A DNA stretch of 64,000 nucleotides from Bacteroidia bacterium (lineage in GTDB: Bacteria; Bacteroidota; Bacteroidia; Flavobacteriales; Flavobacteriaceae): contig JAUIGC010000001.1 in assembly GCA_030429835.1 (NCBI GenBank), forward strand, positions 60,082 to 124,081. The letters run 5' to 3'. A model generated the notes under the pieces. It worked only from the letters and a program-made list of their open reading frames with translations, had not been told where the DNA came from and made no database searches. Each line of letters opens with the position of its first letter. The stretch's first letter is position 1. The position numbers and the translations under genes were made by a program. This document shows, one piece after another, positions 35,117-43,384 of the stretch.

Positions 35117-36361
35117 ATGCAGAAAGAAATAAATAGGCTGCTCTACGATTATCTAATAAAAACTGGTATTGGCGAGCAATATGCGTCGTATCTAAACCTA
35201 TTTATATTACTCATAGGAGCTATCGTAGTGGCCGGATTGCTCTATTTGATCATATGGAGAATTTTACGGTCTATTTCTGTGAGATTGGCACGCAATACCT
35301 CGACCAATTTTGATAATTTTTTGGTAGCCCATAAAGTTCCAAGGTATTTAGCCCATATAGTTCCGTTATTACTACTATTTGAATTAGTTCCCTTAGTCTT
35401 CGCCGATTTTGAATATGGAGCCAACATTGCCGAAAAAATACTGCAAATTCTTTTTGTGTTACTGGCGTTGTTTATGGCCAAAAGTATTTTCAGGAGTATA
35501 AATGAATACCTTAAGACCAAACCCAGGTTCCATGATAAGCCAATGGATAGTTACATTCAGGTATTTATGATCTTCGCTTGGTTTGTAGGCATCTTGACCA
35601 TTTTGGCGATTATAACCGATGTTCAAATATGGAAGTTTTTCACAGCCTTGGGTGCCGGGTCTGCCATCATTCTCTTAATCTTTAAAGATTCAATATTGGG
35701 GCTTGTAGCCAGCATACAAGTCAGTGCAAATGACATGGTACGTATTGGTGACTGGATAACTTTCGATAAATATGGAGCGGATGGAGATGTCATCGAAATC
35801 ACCCTCGCTACGGTAAAGGTGGGCAATTTTGACAAGACGATTACTACTATTCCAACGTACGCACTGATATCTGATTCGTTCAAGAATTGGCGCGGTATGC
35901 AAGATTCAGGTGGTAGACGTATCAAAAGGGCTTTGGTCATAAGATAACAAAAAATTAGGTTTTTAAGCGACGAGGATATTGAATCCCTAAAAAAAATTCA
36001 GCTCATTCAAACTTACCTAGAATTAAGGGTCGATAAAATAAACGCGTACAATAAAGAAGTTCAAGCAGATAAAGAATTGGCCTTAAATGGAAGGAACCAT
36101 ACAAATTTTGGAGTGTTTCGCAAGTACGTCAGTGAATATTTAGAAAATAATCCTGCCGTAAACAAAGGCATGACCTTAATGGTGCGCCAACTATCTCCGA
36201 CCACGCAAGGTATTCCCTTGGAAATCTATGCTTTTAGCGCCGACAAACGCTGGGAAAACTACGAATACGTTATGGCCGATATTTTCGATCATCTCTTGGC
36301 CGCCTTGTCGCATTTCGATCTTGAGGTATTTGAGCTACCTGTATCCTTGGGAACTAAGTAG
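35117..36361 (+). pseudogene. MscS-type mechanosensitive channel gene broken by in-frame TAA
   Basis: The first part (35117-35947, 276 aa) has the membrane helices of a YbdG/YnaI-like channel and the pore and beta-domain sequence (FTALGAGSAIILLIFKDSILGLVASIQV, then RIGDWITFDKYGADGDVIEI). It stops at TAA 35945-35947 right after GRRIKRAL. Reading continues in the same frame without another stop to 36361 with QKIRFLSDEDIESL and the C-terminal channel domain (HTNFGVFRKYVSEYL, RQLSPTTQGIPLEIYAF). Joined, the product is 414 codons, about the length of E. coli YbdG. A single base change explains the break. The 276-aa fragment lacks the C-terminal domain and is probably not a normal channel. A sequencing error is the main alternative. 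Confidence 0.85.
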
Positions 36362-36401
36362 ACTATCATAATGCTATGCTATACACTATATAACAACTGT
36401 T

Positions 36402-36419
36402 GAAAGTTTCTAAACTTTC
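36402..36419. repeat. Perfect inverted repeat after the channel gene
   Basis: GAAAGTTT and AAACTTTC flank CT, giving an 18-bp near-palindrome about 40 nt after the channel stop codon, between convergent genes. There is no T run, so it is only a possible terminator. Confidence 0.4.
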
Positions 36420-36599
36420 GTCCGTATGCCTTAAGATAAATTATGCAGTTTCTGTGAAGAGTTGAATCTTTTTCAATATGTTATGAATCCGCTTCATGGT
36501 TTCTTCCTTTATGCCTTCTAACCATAAAGTTAAGAAATATACTTTACATTTAATTAACATTAAATTTACATATGTAGTATGTCAACTCAAATATTCTCC

Positions 36600-37790
36600 T
36601 CATACTGTACCTTCCTTTCCTGCTCCCCAACCCATAAAAAATTTAAGTACGGCTAGTACTAGGAGCAACAAAAGACCATAAGTCCAATCACTGATCATAT
36701 CATAAAGGCTTCTAAATAAAATAGGGCCCATTGCTGCTACAAAATATCCAATGGATCGTGCCATTCCTGAAAGTTCGGTTGCCGATTGCGCATCTTTTGT
36801 ACGCAAGACTAGAAACAGCAGAGCCAAACCGAAGGTACCGCCCAATACAAAGCCGAGTATGGCCATCCACAAGGGAACCACCCCAAAAGATGGAAGAAGT
36901 AGCCCTACCAATCCCAATATATCTAACAGCACCAATATTGTAACAACTAATCTTTGGTTTCTTCTTTTCCCAGCAAGGGTCGGAATGATAAGTGAGCCCA
37001 AGATACCGGTCACTTGACAAAGTGAGAGCATCCAATCCGAATAGTTGGCATCGTAGCCCCTGTCCAGTAGCATTGCGGGAAGCCACGCAAGTATGACATA
37101 AAAGGTCAACGATTGCAAACCCATAAAAAGGGCCGCTTGCCATGCAATAGCAGAACCTACCAACGCTTTGATGCCATCACGAAACCCCCTGTTTTGCCTA
37201 TCAATCTTAATGCGATATACCTGGGGAACCCATATTAATGTAGCCAACAATGCGGGGAATGCCTATATTGCCAAAGATCCGCGCCAACCCAAACCAATTT
37301 CGTCCGCCAGTGGTACACTTATACCTGCTGCAACTGTAGCTCCCAAGACCATAACACTGGAATACAGACTCGTGATGAATCCTGATTTTTTTGAAAAGTT
37401 CCTTTTGGTCAGACTTGGTAGCAGAACATTGCCGAAAGCGATGGCGACACCTAGGGATACTGTGCCTATGTATAGGGCAGGAAGCCAATCCAGTATTTGT
37501 AACGCAATTCCGGCAGTTAGTAATACCATGGCGCCTAATAGGGTGCCTCCGATTCCAAAACGCTTAGTGAACATAGAGATCAACGCTATTATGATTCCAA
37601 AAATGATTAAAGGTAGTGTTGTCAAAAGGCCCAAAAGCGAATTTGACAGCCGGAATCGTAGCGAATATCATCTATCAATGGCCCCACACTGGCTAAGGCA
37701 GGCCGTAGATTAAAGCAATTGCCAAAATACCAATAATCAAAAGCGAGTCGCCGTATTTCGACTTTGCGGTAGAGTTGCGCTTTAGAATAA
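36600..37790 (-). pseudogene. CynX/NimT-type MFS transporter pseudogene
   Basis: Two track ORFs (37263-37634 and 36600-37250, both minus) lie in the same frame and are split by a TAG where GSLAI is followed by AFPALLATLIW, as expected from a TGG-to-TAG change. Upstream of 37634 the N-terminus can be read by adding one base twice: LLIIGILAIAL then (shift) LRPALASVGPLIDDIRYDSG then (shift) SNSLLGLLTTLP. LRPALASVGPLI is the typical start of CynX-like transporters. The C-terminal half has many intact membrane helices. With two single-base deletions and one stop the gene cannot make a full transporter. No start codon is evident near 37790. Confidence 0.85.
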
Positions 37791-37994
37791 ATTTAGTGTA
37801 TCTCCTAATAAACGCTCTAAAGTAGGCAAAGCAAATCAGTTATAATAGAATCTCCTGCATTTCTGGTTGAGGTGTTCTTTGTACGGTGAAACAATTTAAT
37901 CCAGTTATGAACTTTACCAAACCTTTATGAATTTTCTTTAATCAAATCAAGGTCTTCAACGTATTTTTGGAGATTATTCATTTTGTATAGAAGA

Positions 37995-38441
37995 ATGATT
38001 CTTGACCTGCTTATTGCGATACTTTGGAGCATGTCGCCCTTTGGAGAGGCCAAAGTTGGAATTCCCTATGGTTTAGTCAAGGGTCTCAATAGTTATTTAG
38101 TTCTTGGTGCATGTTTCTTGGCAAATGTTATGGTATTTCCCATTATGACGTTCTTTTTGGAACGTATCAATAAATATTTCATTAAATGGCGATTTTACAA
38201 AAAATCCGCAATTTTTATTGCCCGAAAGGCTAAGACAGGGTCAGCCGGTAAAATCCAAAAGTTTGGTTTTTTTGGTCTAGTACTTTTCGTAATGCTGCCC
38301 GTGCCCGGAACTGGTGTCTATGCGGGAAGTATTGCCGCCTACCTCTTGAAAATGGAAAAACAAAAAGCATTTTGGGCCAATACCATAGGTATTTTAATTT
38401 CGTCCCTAATCGTATGGTCTGCTACCATGCTTTCTACTTAA
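37995..38441 (+). CDS. COG2426-type small membrane protein (putative small multidrug export family)
   Basis: The track starts at a TTG (37983); the ATG at 37995 gives 148 aa and starts at once with a membrane helix (MILDLLIAILWSMSPFGEAKVGIPYGL). SPFGEAKVGIPYG and the later PVPGTGVYAGSIAAYLLKM with KAFWANTIGI match the conserved pattern of this small integral membrane family. There are about four membrane segments. The name multidrug export is a database label with little direct support. It seems intact, although genes on both sides are broken. Confidence 0.85.
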   Translation: MILDLLIAILWSMSPFGEAKVGIPYGLVKGLNSYLVLGACFLANVMVFPIMTFFLERINKYFIKWRFYKKSAIFIARKAKTGSAGKIQKFGFFGLVLFVMLPVPGTGVYAGSIAAYLLKMEKQKAFWANTIGILISSLIVWSATMLST

Positions 38442-38584
38442 AACTGGACTATTTAAATCTGTTCAAAAAGGCACTGGCACGGTATATACATTACAAACCA
38501 TATTTTCCTATCTGGGCTTCAATTGCTCAGCATCCTTTTTTTTGTTGAATGTCATTATGTATCTACGAAATTGGAAAATCCGTC

Positions 38585-38947
38585 ATGAACATTAAAATTT
38601 ATGGCGGAAGTGGATTTATTCCAGTTTGTGAACCTGGCTTCCAAAAATATGGAGGTAACACCACCTGCATTTACATGGATTTGCTGATAAATGACCGCAG
38701 TAAAATGATTGTTCTTTTTGACACAGGCACAGGTATACGGCAACTATCCGCAGATATTGAATCTGGTAAGCTTCCACAAGCGGATTTTATCCTATTGATA
38801 TTTACCCATTTGCATTGAGACCATATTCAAGGTTTCCCCTTCTTTTCGCTTTTAATTGAGAAATTTCACTGGATCGATAATTATTATTATTCGGCCAAAG
38901 CTGAGTTAAATATTGTTCCAAGCTTTGGACATTTCCTCCTGCTTTAG
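38585..38947 (+). pseudogene. Metallo-beta-lactamase-fold hydrolase, broken by TGA and cut by integrase
   Basis: The frame from ATG 38585 reads NIKIYGGSGFIPVCEPGFQKYGGNTTC, then FDTGTGIRQL, the start of a metallo-beta-lactamase-fold protein. At 38816-38818 a TGA sits inside the metal motif: FTHLH-stop-DHIQGFPFF, where related proteins have THxHWDHIQG, so TGG became TGA. The frame then runs on for 42 codons and overlaps the 3' end of the integrase gene from 38906, beyond which no MBL-like sequence remains. The track ORF at 38549-38818 is only the piece before the TGA. The gene has lost its C-terminal half and is certainly dead. Confidence 0.85.
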
Positions 38948-40141
38948 TTTTTCAGCTATTTTTACATAGCGTCGAAAGGTTTCTTCCTTTTTATGGCCAG
39001 TGATATTTCTTACTACCATTTCCTTCATACCCAATACTAGGCTATTGGTCACAAACGTTTTTCGGGCGGTATGGCTTGTAATGAGCTCATATTTTGGAAC
39101 GGTCTTATCCAAACGTTTTTTACCACGATAACGTGTTATCGAAGTGGCGGCATCGATTCCAGCCAATCGACAGCATTCCTTGACATACGAATTGAATTTT
39201 TGCGGGGATATTATGGGCAGAGGTTCCCAAATCGTATCCCGATATCTTTGTAATATGGATTTTGCATATACGTTTAATGGAATCCGATGATCTATGGTGC
39301 GGGTCTTTTGAATGTTAAGCTTAATCTCGTTCTCCATGATGTTTGATGGCCGAAGGTTTTTTAAATCCGAAAAACGCAGGCCTGTAAAGCATCCAAAACA
39401 GTATACATCTCGAACCCGACGCAATTTTTCTTTTTTAAACTCGTGATGGTACAGTTTCATCAATTCTTCAAGGGTCAAATAAATTACCTCGATTTCCTCT
39501 TCGGGAGCTTGAAATTTCAAAAAGTCCAAATTTTCATGATAGTCATTTTCCATGGCCCAACGCATAAATGTCTTTAACGTTGTAATCAACCTTGAGAAAT
39601 AATTGTTTTTTGTTTTCTTTTCTACAAAACAGAATTCCTGAAACTTGGCAAAAAATTCCTTGTTGATGGTATCAAAGCGAAGGGGATATTTTTTCCGTTC
39701 GCTGAAATCCCTAAAAACGTTCAAGGCAGTCACATAGGATTTAATAGTTCTCTCTGCTTTGGTCAGTTTACCAGAATCGATAAATTCATTAAAACAAAGC
39801 ACAAAATCCTTAGATACGTTGACGCCTAAATCGGAATCAAATCGGGCCAGAAAATCTTCCTGGCTAGGAGTCATTTCATGAAGGTGGTAGAATCGAAATA
39901 TTTCTTTGGCTTTTTGCTCAAAACGCTCAATCTTATCATTGTATTCCAAATGATAATTGTATGGTTCGGATTTGAGGGGCGCTTTTATGCGTTCATTTTT
40001 ATCATTCCAATGTTTTAAACTGGACTTGGCTCCTTCAACTGTTCTTCTTATTCGAAATCCATCGAAGGTAATCACAGCTCTAACAGGCATTAATCCATGC
40101 CTGTCCGTCTTGTCCTTTCTTATCTCAAATGAAACTTGCAT
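38906..40141 (-). CDS. Tyrosine recombinase / phage-type integrase
   Basis: The track begins at 40192; the ATG at 40141 gives MQVSFEIRKDK, the normal start of Bacteroidota integrases (411 aa), while the extra 17 residues (MPPILPPILSG) are encoded by a tandem DNA repeat and are doubtful. It has an Arm-type N-terminal domain, a SAM-like core-binding domain (residues about 90-200) and a catalytic domain. The catalytic residues are visible: Arg in TGLRFSDL, a Lys in LNIQKTRTIDHR, HTARKTF, and GHKKEETFRRYVKI with the nucleophile Tyr. It is therefore likely active. It lies at the right edge of the island, next to the right direct repeat, and its 3' end overlaps the broken MBL gene. Confidence 0.94.
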   Translation of the reverse strand: MQVSFEIRKDKTDRHGLMPVRAVITFDGFRIRRTVEGAKSSLKHWNDKNERIKAPLKSEPYNYHLEYNDKIERFEQKAKEIFRFYHLHEMTPSQEDFLARFDSDLGVNVSKDFVLCFNEFIDSGKLTKAERTIKSYVTALNVFRDFSERKKYPLRFDTINKEFFAKFQEFCFVEKKTKNNYFSRLITTLKTFMRWAMENDYHENLDFLKFQAPEEEIEVIYLTLEELMKLYHHEFKKEKLRRVRDVYCFGCFTGLRFSDLKNLRPSNIMENEIKLNIQKTRTIDHRIPLNVYAKSILQRYRDTIWEPLPIISPQKFNSYVKECCRLAGIDAATSITRYRGKKRLDKTVPKYELITSHTARKTFVTNSLVLGMKEMVVRNITGHKKEETFRRYVKIAEKLKQEEMSKAWNNI

Positions 40142-40166
40142 ACTGTGTAAAGATATGAAACCTGAT

Positions 40167-40190
40167 AAAATAGGGGGCAAAATAGGGGGC
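40167..40190. repeat. Two tandem 12-bp repeats at the integrase start
   Basis: AAAATAGGGGGC is repeated twice with no gap, just upstream of the preferred integrase start. It could be a pair of integrase arm-binding or autoregulatory sites. Confidence 0.55.
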
Positions 40191-40297
40191 AATATTTTTG
40201 TAAAAATTAAAAAAGTTCAATTTTATTGAACTTCAAAAGGCCAATATACATCGATACTGAGGTATAAAAGTACATATAAGTAGGTTTAGGGGATATG

Positions 40298-40316
40298 GTA
40301 CTCCCGCCTCGAGTAC
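40298..40316. repeat. Inverted repeat with 7-nt spacer (candidate recombinase core)
   Basis: GTACTC-CCGCCTC-GAGTAC is a perfect 6-bp inverted repeat around a GC-rich 7-nt spacer. Tyrosine recombinase core sites often have inverted arms around a 6-8 bp overlap. I did not find the spacer at the left edge. Confidence 0.4.
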
Positions 40317-40318
40317 AG

Positions 40319-40355
40319 AAACCCTTCTTAATCCATTTGATTTTGAAGGGTTTTT
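40319..40355 (+). terminator. Rho-independent terminator at the right junction
   Basis: AAACCCTTC and GAAGGGTTT form a 9-bp stem around a 17-nt loop, with a T run after it on the plus strand and an A-rich mirror on the other side, so it may work in both directions. No plus-strand gene ends directly before it, which hints that one was displaced by the insertion. Confidence 0.65.
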
Positions 40356-40359
40356 AAAT

Positions 40360-40373
40360 TTTAGGTCCAGAAT
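40360..40373 (+). repeat. Direct repeat, right copy (candidate attR)
   Basis: TTTAGGTCCAGAAT matches 21697-21710 exactly and in the same orientation. The distance between copies is about 18.7 kb and encloses the excisionase-like gene, cargo and integrase. Confidence 0.45.
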
Positions 40374-40552
40374 AACGCACTAAAACATCATTCTTCTCAA
40401 AAAAAATCAAAATTCAAAATGTTTTAACCAATTTCAAACAAGTTCCTAGAACTCAAGATTCTGGCTTATTAGCCGAAAACCATTCCCAAAAAAACTACAA
40501 AAATTTAATTTAGACACAATTTACAAAATCGCCTTTTTAACCAAATTCAGTT

Positions 40553-41587
40553 TTAGAAAGCGTTTAAAATTGCCTCATAATAATAAGGGAAAATCCATGA
40601 GGATATCAAGAGAATAAAAGAACCCATTAGGCGTACCAAATTATTCTGTGCAATGGGTATTGGAGATAATTCATAAATATACTTTCGGTAAGCAATCAAC
40701 TCCATCACAGAAATTTTTGGCTGTTTGTTGGTTATGGCCAATTGTGCCAAGCTGGGCTCGTGATTGTCCATTGCTTTTCTTATAAGCAATTTTTCATTCC
40801 GTAGTTTTTTAGAAATGTCATTGTAAATACCATAAAACGGAACAAATAACAGAAATAAGAGTATTGGGCCACTAATGATCAAAGTGGAAAACAACGATGT
40901 CATCAGTTCTGGCTCCTTCCAAATGGAAAATGGAAAAACCGTATAAAGGCCAATAATGCTCATAGCTGCGGCTATACCCATTTGTGAAAACGGATCGAGT
41001 TTATGAATATCCAACAAGTCCACAAAGGCAAAGTTACGCTCTATTTTATTAAACCTCAGTACTTCGGTTATGGTTATATAGTTCAGTTGAAGCAACAACA
41101 TACCAGTAAGTATCGCGAACCATTTTGATAGTCCTAAACCTAAAAAATAAAATTGACCATCCACCTGAAAATGACCATTGGGAGAGTTATAATTAACAAC
41201 GAATACAAGTAAGGGAGCCAATAATGAAACAAGTAAAAATCTGTAAAATCTATAATGCCCGGATTGAATAAACAAGTCTTGATACTGGTGTTCGTCTATA
41301 TTCAAAGAAGGTTTAATTTTTTTCAGGTAATATTCAACTTTTCTAGAAAACCAAATTAAATAAGGAATCACAAAGCTTATGCCCAATGAATTCGTTAAAT
41401 TGATTCCAGGGATATTTTTAAAAAGAAAGGATAGGGAAAACAAAATAATGAATACAATGAAAGGAGAAATCTTAAGCCTGTCACCCATACGCAATATAAG
41501 AGGCCTATAGGTCGTTGAGGTGAAGAAATTTAAAATTTTACTTTTTACGGTATAAAAAAAGTCCAAAACCCTAGCTTTCATTACCAA
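40553..41587 (-). CDS. Polytopic membrane protein of unknown function
   Basis: The 344-aa protein has about seven to eight membrane helices (for example ISPFIVFIILFSLSFLF, LLVSLLAPLLVFVV, FAILTGMLLLQLNYITI, LFSTLIISGPILLFLLFVPFYGI). A charged cytoplasmic stretch lies before the last helix (NDISKKLRNEKLLIRKAMDNHEPSLAQLAI). I do not recognise the family. Its start lies 17 nt inside the end of the YiiX-like gene upstream, so the two are cotranscribed and probably act together. It is outside the island. The first codons MVM offer two starts. Confidence 0.8.
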   Translation of the reverse strand: MVMKARVLDFFYTVKSKILNFFTSTTYRPLILRMGDRLKISPFIVFIILFSLSFLFKNIPGINLTNSLGISFVIPYLIWFSRKVEYYLKKIKPSLNIDEHQYQDLFIQSGHYRFYRFLLVSLLAPLLVFVVNYNSPNGHFQVDGQFYFLGLGLSKWFAILTGMLLLQLNYITITEVLRFNKIERNFAFVDLLDIHKLDPFSQMGIAAAMSIIGLYTVFPFSIWKEPELMTSLFSTLIISGPILLFLLFVPFYGIYNDISKKLRNEKLLIRKAMDNHEPSLAQLAITNKQPKISVMELIAYRKYIYELSPIPIAQNNLVRLMGSFILLISSWIFPYYYEAILNAF

Positions 41588-42389
41588 CCCTGGTATTTTT
41601 AAGATTTCCGACCAATTTTAAAGAAGGACTGTGGGACATATCGCGAAGTGTACATGTACCCAATGGCACAAGTGCTTCACCAGCCTTTAAAACAAGCGAA
41701 TCCTTTGAATTATGAATACCTTCACTCAAATTCAAATCCTCGAAGTGATTTAACAATTGCTTTTTAAGATCATTTAGCTTCTTATTATTATCCAACAAGG
41801 GAACATGTTTTCTAGATCCATCAATCCTGACTTTGATTCCGTAGGGCCTTTCCGGTACATTGCTGGCATTCCAGAAAGCGGTTGTAGCCACCTGAACACA
41901 TACCATTGCCTTTTTCCCTTTGTTGTTTTCCAAAATCTCTACAAGTTTGTGTTCTATTAACCTTCCAAGAAGATCTACTACCTTTTGTTTGATTCCATAC
42001 TTGACTTGGTCTACTGCCAAAATAACCAGTCCACCCAAAAGGAGTTCAGAATAAAAATAAGGCCCTCCGACAAAGGACATTGCGTTTTGAATAACTGGCT
42101 CCGCAGGGAGATTTGGTGACCCTAAAGGTTCTTCATTTTCTCCATAAAAACGAAAAGCATCCAACAAATCGATTTCTTTCATGTCCATGACTTCGGACAA
42201 TTCCTGATGTAAAATACCCTTGGTGGTAGCATGAACAATCATGTGCTTGCCATTTTCTTTACCCACATACAATATCGTGTGTGAATAACCGCCTTGGTCC
42301 ACTTCTTGAATTAATTTAGAAAGGGCATTGTCCTCACTGCAAAGTAGAATATCCCCAGGATTAAGTTGATCGGGAGTTATGGTTTTCAT
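41571..42389 (-). CDS. YiiX/YebB-like permuted papain-fold cysteine hydrolase
   Basis: The 272-aa protein begins with the pattern of permuted NlpC/P60-like enzymes: LNPGDILLCSED, then GGYSHTILYVGKENGKHMIVHATTKGI, where the histidine of YSHT would be catalytic. The cysteine likely lies in the later segment AMVCVQVATTAFWNA. That order, His before Cys, is typical of the permuted group. There is no signal peptide. Such proteins cleave amide or thioester bonds in peptidoglycan or lipids; the substrate is unknown. It overlaps the membrane-protein gene by 17 nt, which suggests a membrane-associated pair. Confidence 0.78.
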   Translation of the reverse strand: MKTITPDQLNPGDILLCSEDNALSKLIQEVDQGGYSHTILYVGKENGKHMIVHATTKGILHQELSEVMDMKEIDLLDAFRFYGENEEPLGSPNLPAEPVIQNAMSFVGGPYFYSELLLGGLVILAVDQVKYGIKQKVVDLLGRLIEHKLVEILENNKGKKAMVCVQVATTAFWNASNVPERPYGIKVRIDGSRKHVPLLDNNKKLNDLKKQLLNHFEDLNLSEGIHNSKDSLVLKAGEALVPLGTCTLRDMSHSPSLKLVGNLKNTRVGNES

Positions 42390-42800
42390 ATGGTTGGTTT
42401 ATCTATAAATATAAACAATTTCAAGCTTGACTATACCAAAAGCAACTACTCTTGGAACATTTGCAATTCATTTAGCCTTTTCAAGTCCAGTTCTACTGCG
42501 ATTTCATAACTTCTGTTAAACATAATGGTCTATTTTTAAGAGGGATGACGAAGAAACCAAATAAGACGTTACTATTAATACTACTGGGATGAACCCTATT
42601 TAATCAGGGATTTCCCAAAAAATACGTGAATAAAAGTATCTCAGTTTCATTTGTCACTTAGTTACAGTATGTTCCTGGCGACCTTGGCAAAAGGTTATAT
42701 TCGGAAATATTCTAAATCCAATAAAAAGTTTAACCTTACATTAAACCTTTTGTTATTTTAGGCCTCTAAAATTGAACAATACTAAACAACCTATATCGTC
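42390..42800. other. Intergenic region, divergent promoters
   Basis: These 411 nt lie between the divergent YiiX-like and PepSY genes. I see only a very short minus-strand frame (MFNRSYEIAVELDLKRLNE and a few more residues, 25 codons, about 42450-42525), too short to call. No repeat or terminator stands out. Confidence 0.5.
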
Positions 42801-43310
42801 ATGAGTAGAAAATCAGAGAACACCTTTAGGGAATTTCATAGATATTTAGGCTTTTTCCTTGCCGGAATCATGGCCGTTTATGCTATTAGCGGTATCGTAC
42901 TGACATTTCGCAACACGGATTTCCTAAAAAAGGAGGTGACCATCACCAAAACACTCCCAGTCGGGTTGAATGAGGAAAAACTCGGGCAGGAACTTCGTAT
43001 GCGCTTTTTTAAGGTGGACAAGATAGAGGGTGATATGGTCTATTTTGGTTCCGGTTCCTACAATCAGGTGACGGGTGAAGTATCCTACACGGAAAAACAT
43101 CAGCCCATCATTATAGAAAAGATGAACAAACTACATAAAATGCATCAGGGCAATCCCTTGTTTTGGCTTGCCGTACTATTTGGCATAGGGTTGCTGTTCT
43201 TTTCGGTATCGGCATTTTTTATGATCAATCCAAAAGCACCCATTTACAAAAAAGGAATCTATTTTGCCGTTGCAGGATTTTTATTGACTGTAGTTCTTCT
43301 AATGGTGTAA
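42801..43310 (+). CDS. PepSY-associated membrane protein
   Basis: The 169-aa protein has the PepSY_TM layout: an N-terminal FREFHRYLGFFLAGIMAVYAISGIVLTF helix, a short extracytoplasmic beta domain (residues 45-110, with VYFGSGSYNQVTGEVSY) and two more helices (NPLFWLAVLFGIGLLFFSVSAFFMI; GIYFAVAGFLLTVVLLMV). LHKMHQGN before the second helix carries conserved histidines. Larger relatives are linked to iron or siderophore reduction; this short form has no known role. It is monocistronic, with a strong terminator after it. Confidence 0.85.
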   Translation: MSRKSENTFREFHRYLGFFLAGIMAVYAISGIVLTFRNTDFLKKEVTITKTLPVGLNEEKLGQELRMRFFKVDKIEGDMVYFGSGSYNQVTGEVSYTEKHQPIIIEKMNKLHKMHQGNPLFWLAVLFGIGLLFFSVSAFFMINPKAPIYKKGIYFAVAGFLLTVVLLMV

Positions 43311-43334
43311 ATCTGCTTCTTTTTATATAAAATA

Positions 43335-43362
43335 AAAGCCCGGACCAATGTCCGGGCTTTTT
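43335..43362. terminator. Bidirectional terminator between convergent genes
   Basis: AAAGCCCGGAC-CAAT-GTCCGGGCTTTTT is an 11-bp perfect stem with a 4-nt loop. It ends the PepSY gene on the plus strand, and the A-rich left arm lets it also end the carboxylesterase transcript from the minus strand. Confidence 0.88.
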
Positions 43363-43384
43363 CTTTAACTTTTTTGCCTTCTTC

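Larger units (their letters stand above)
40193..40552. other. Gene-free right junction of the island
   Basis: These 360 nt hold no gene. They contain a 6-bp inverted repeat with a 7-nt spacer (40298-40316), an intrinsic terminator (40319-40355) and the right copy of the 14-bp direct repeat (40360-40373), in that order, then AT-rich sequence up to the membrane-protein gene. I looked for a tRNA or tmRNA end here and could not confirm one. Confidence 0.6.

Noticed and set aside
36496-37017. Plus-strand ORFs opposite the transporter pseudogene
   Set aside because: They read through antisense membrane-helix codons and lack any recognisable protein features.
31306-38947. Stop-codon recoding or suppression as the cause of the interrupted genes
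   Set aside because: TAA, TAG and TGA all occur as interruptions, two frameshifts are also present, and all other genes use stops normally, so decay or sequence error is simpler.
40290-40320. Possible 3' fragment of a tRNA or tmRNA at the right island edge (ACTCCCGCC followed by a terminator)
   Set aside because: No TTCGA-type T-loop or acceptor partner is present, and no full tRNA was found at the left edge. The sequence is better described as a simple inverted repeat.
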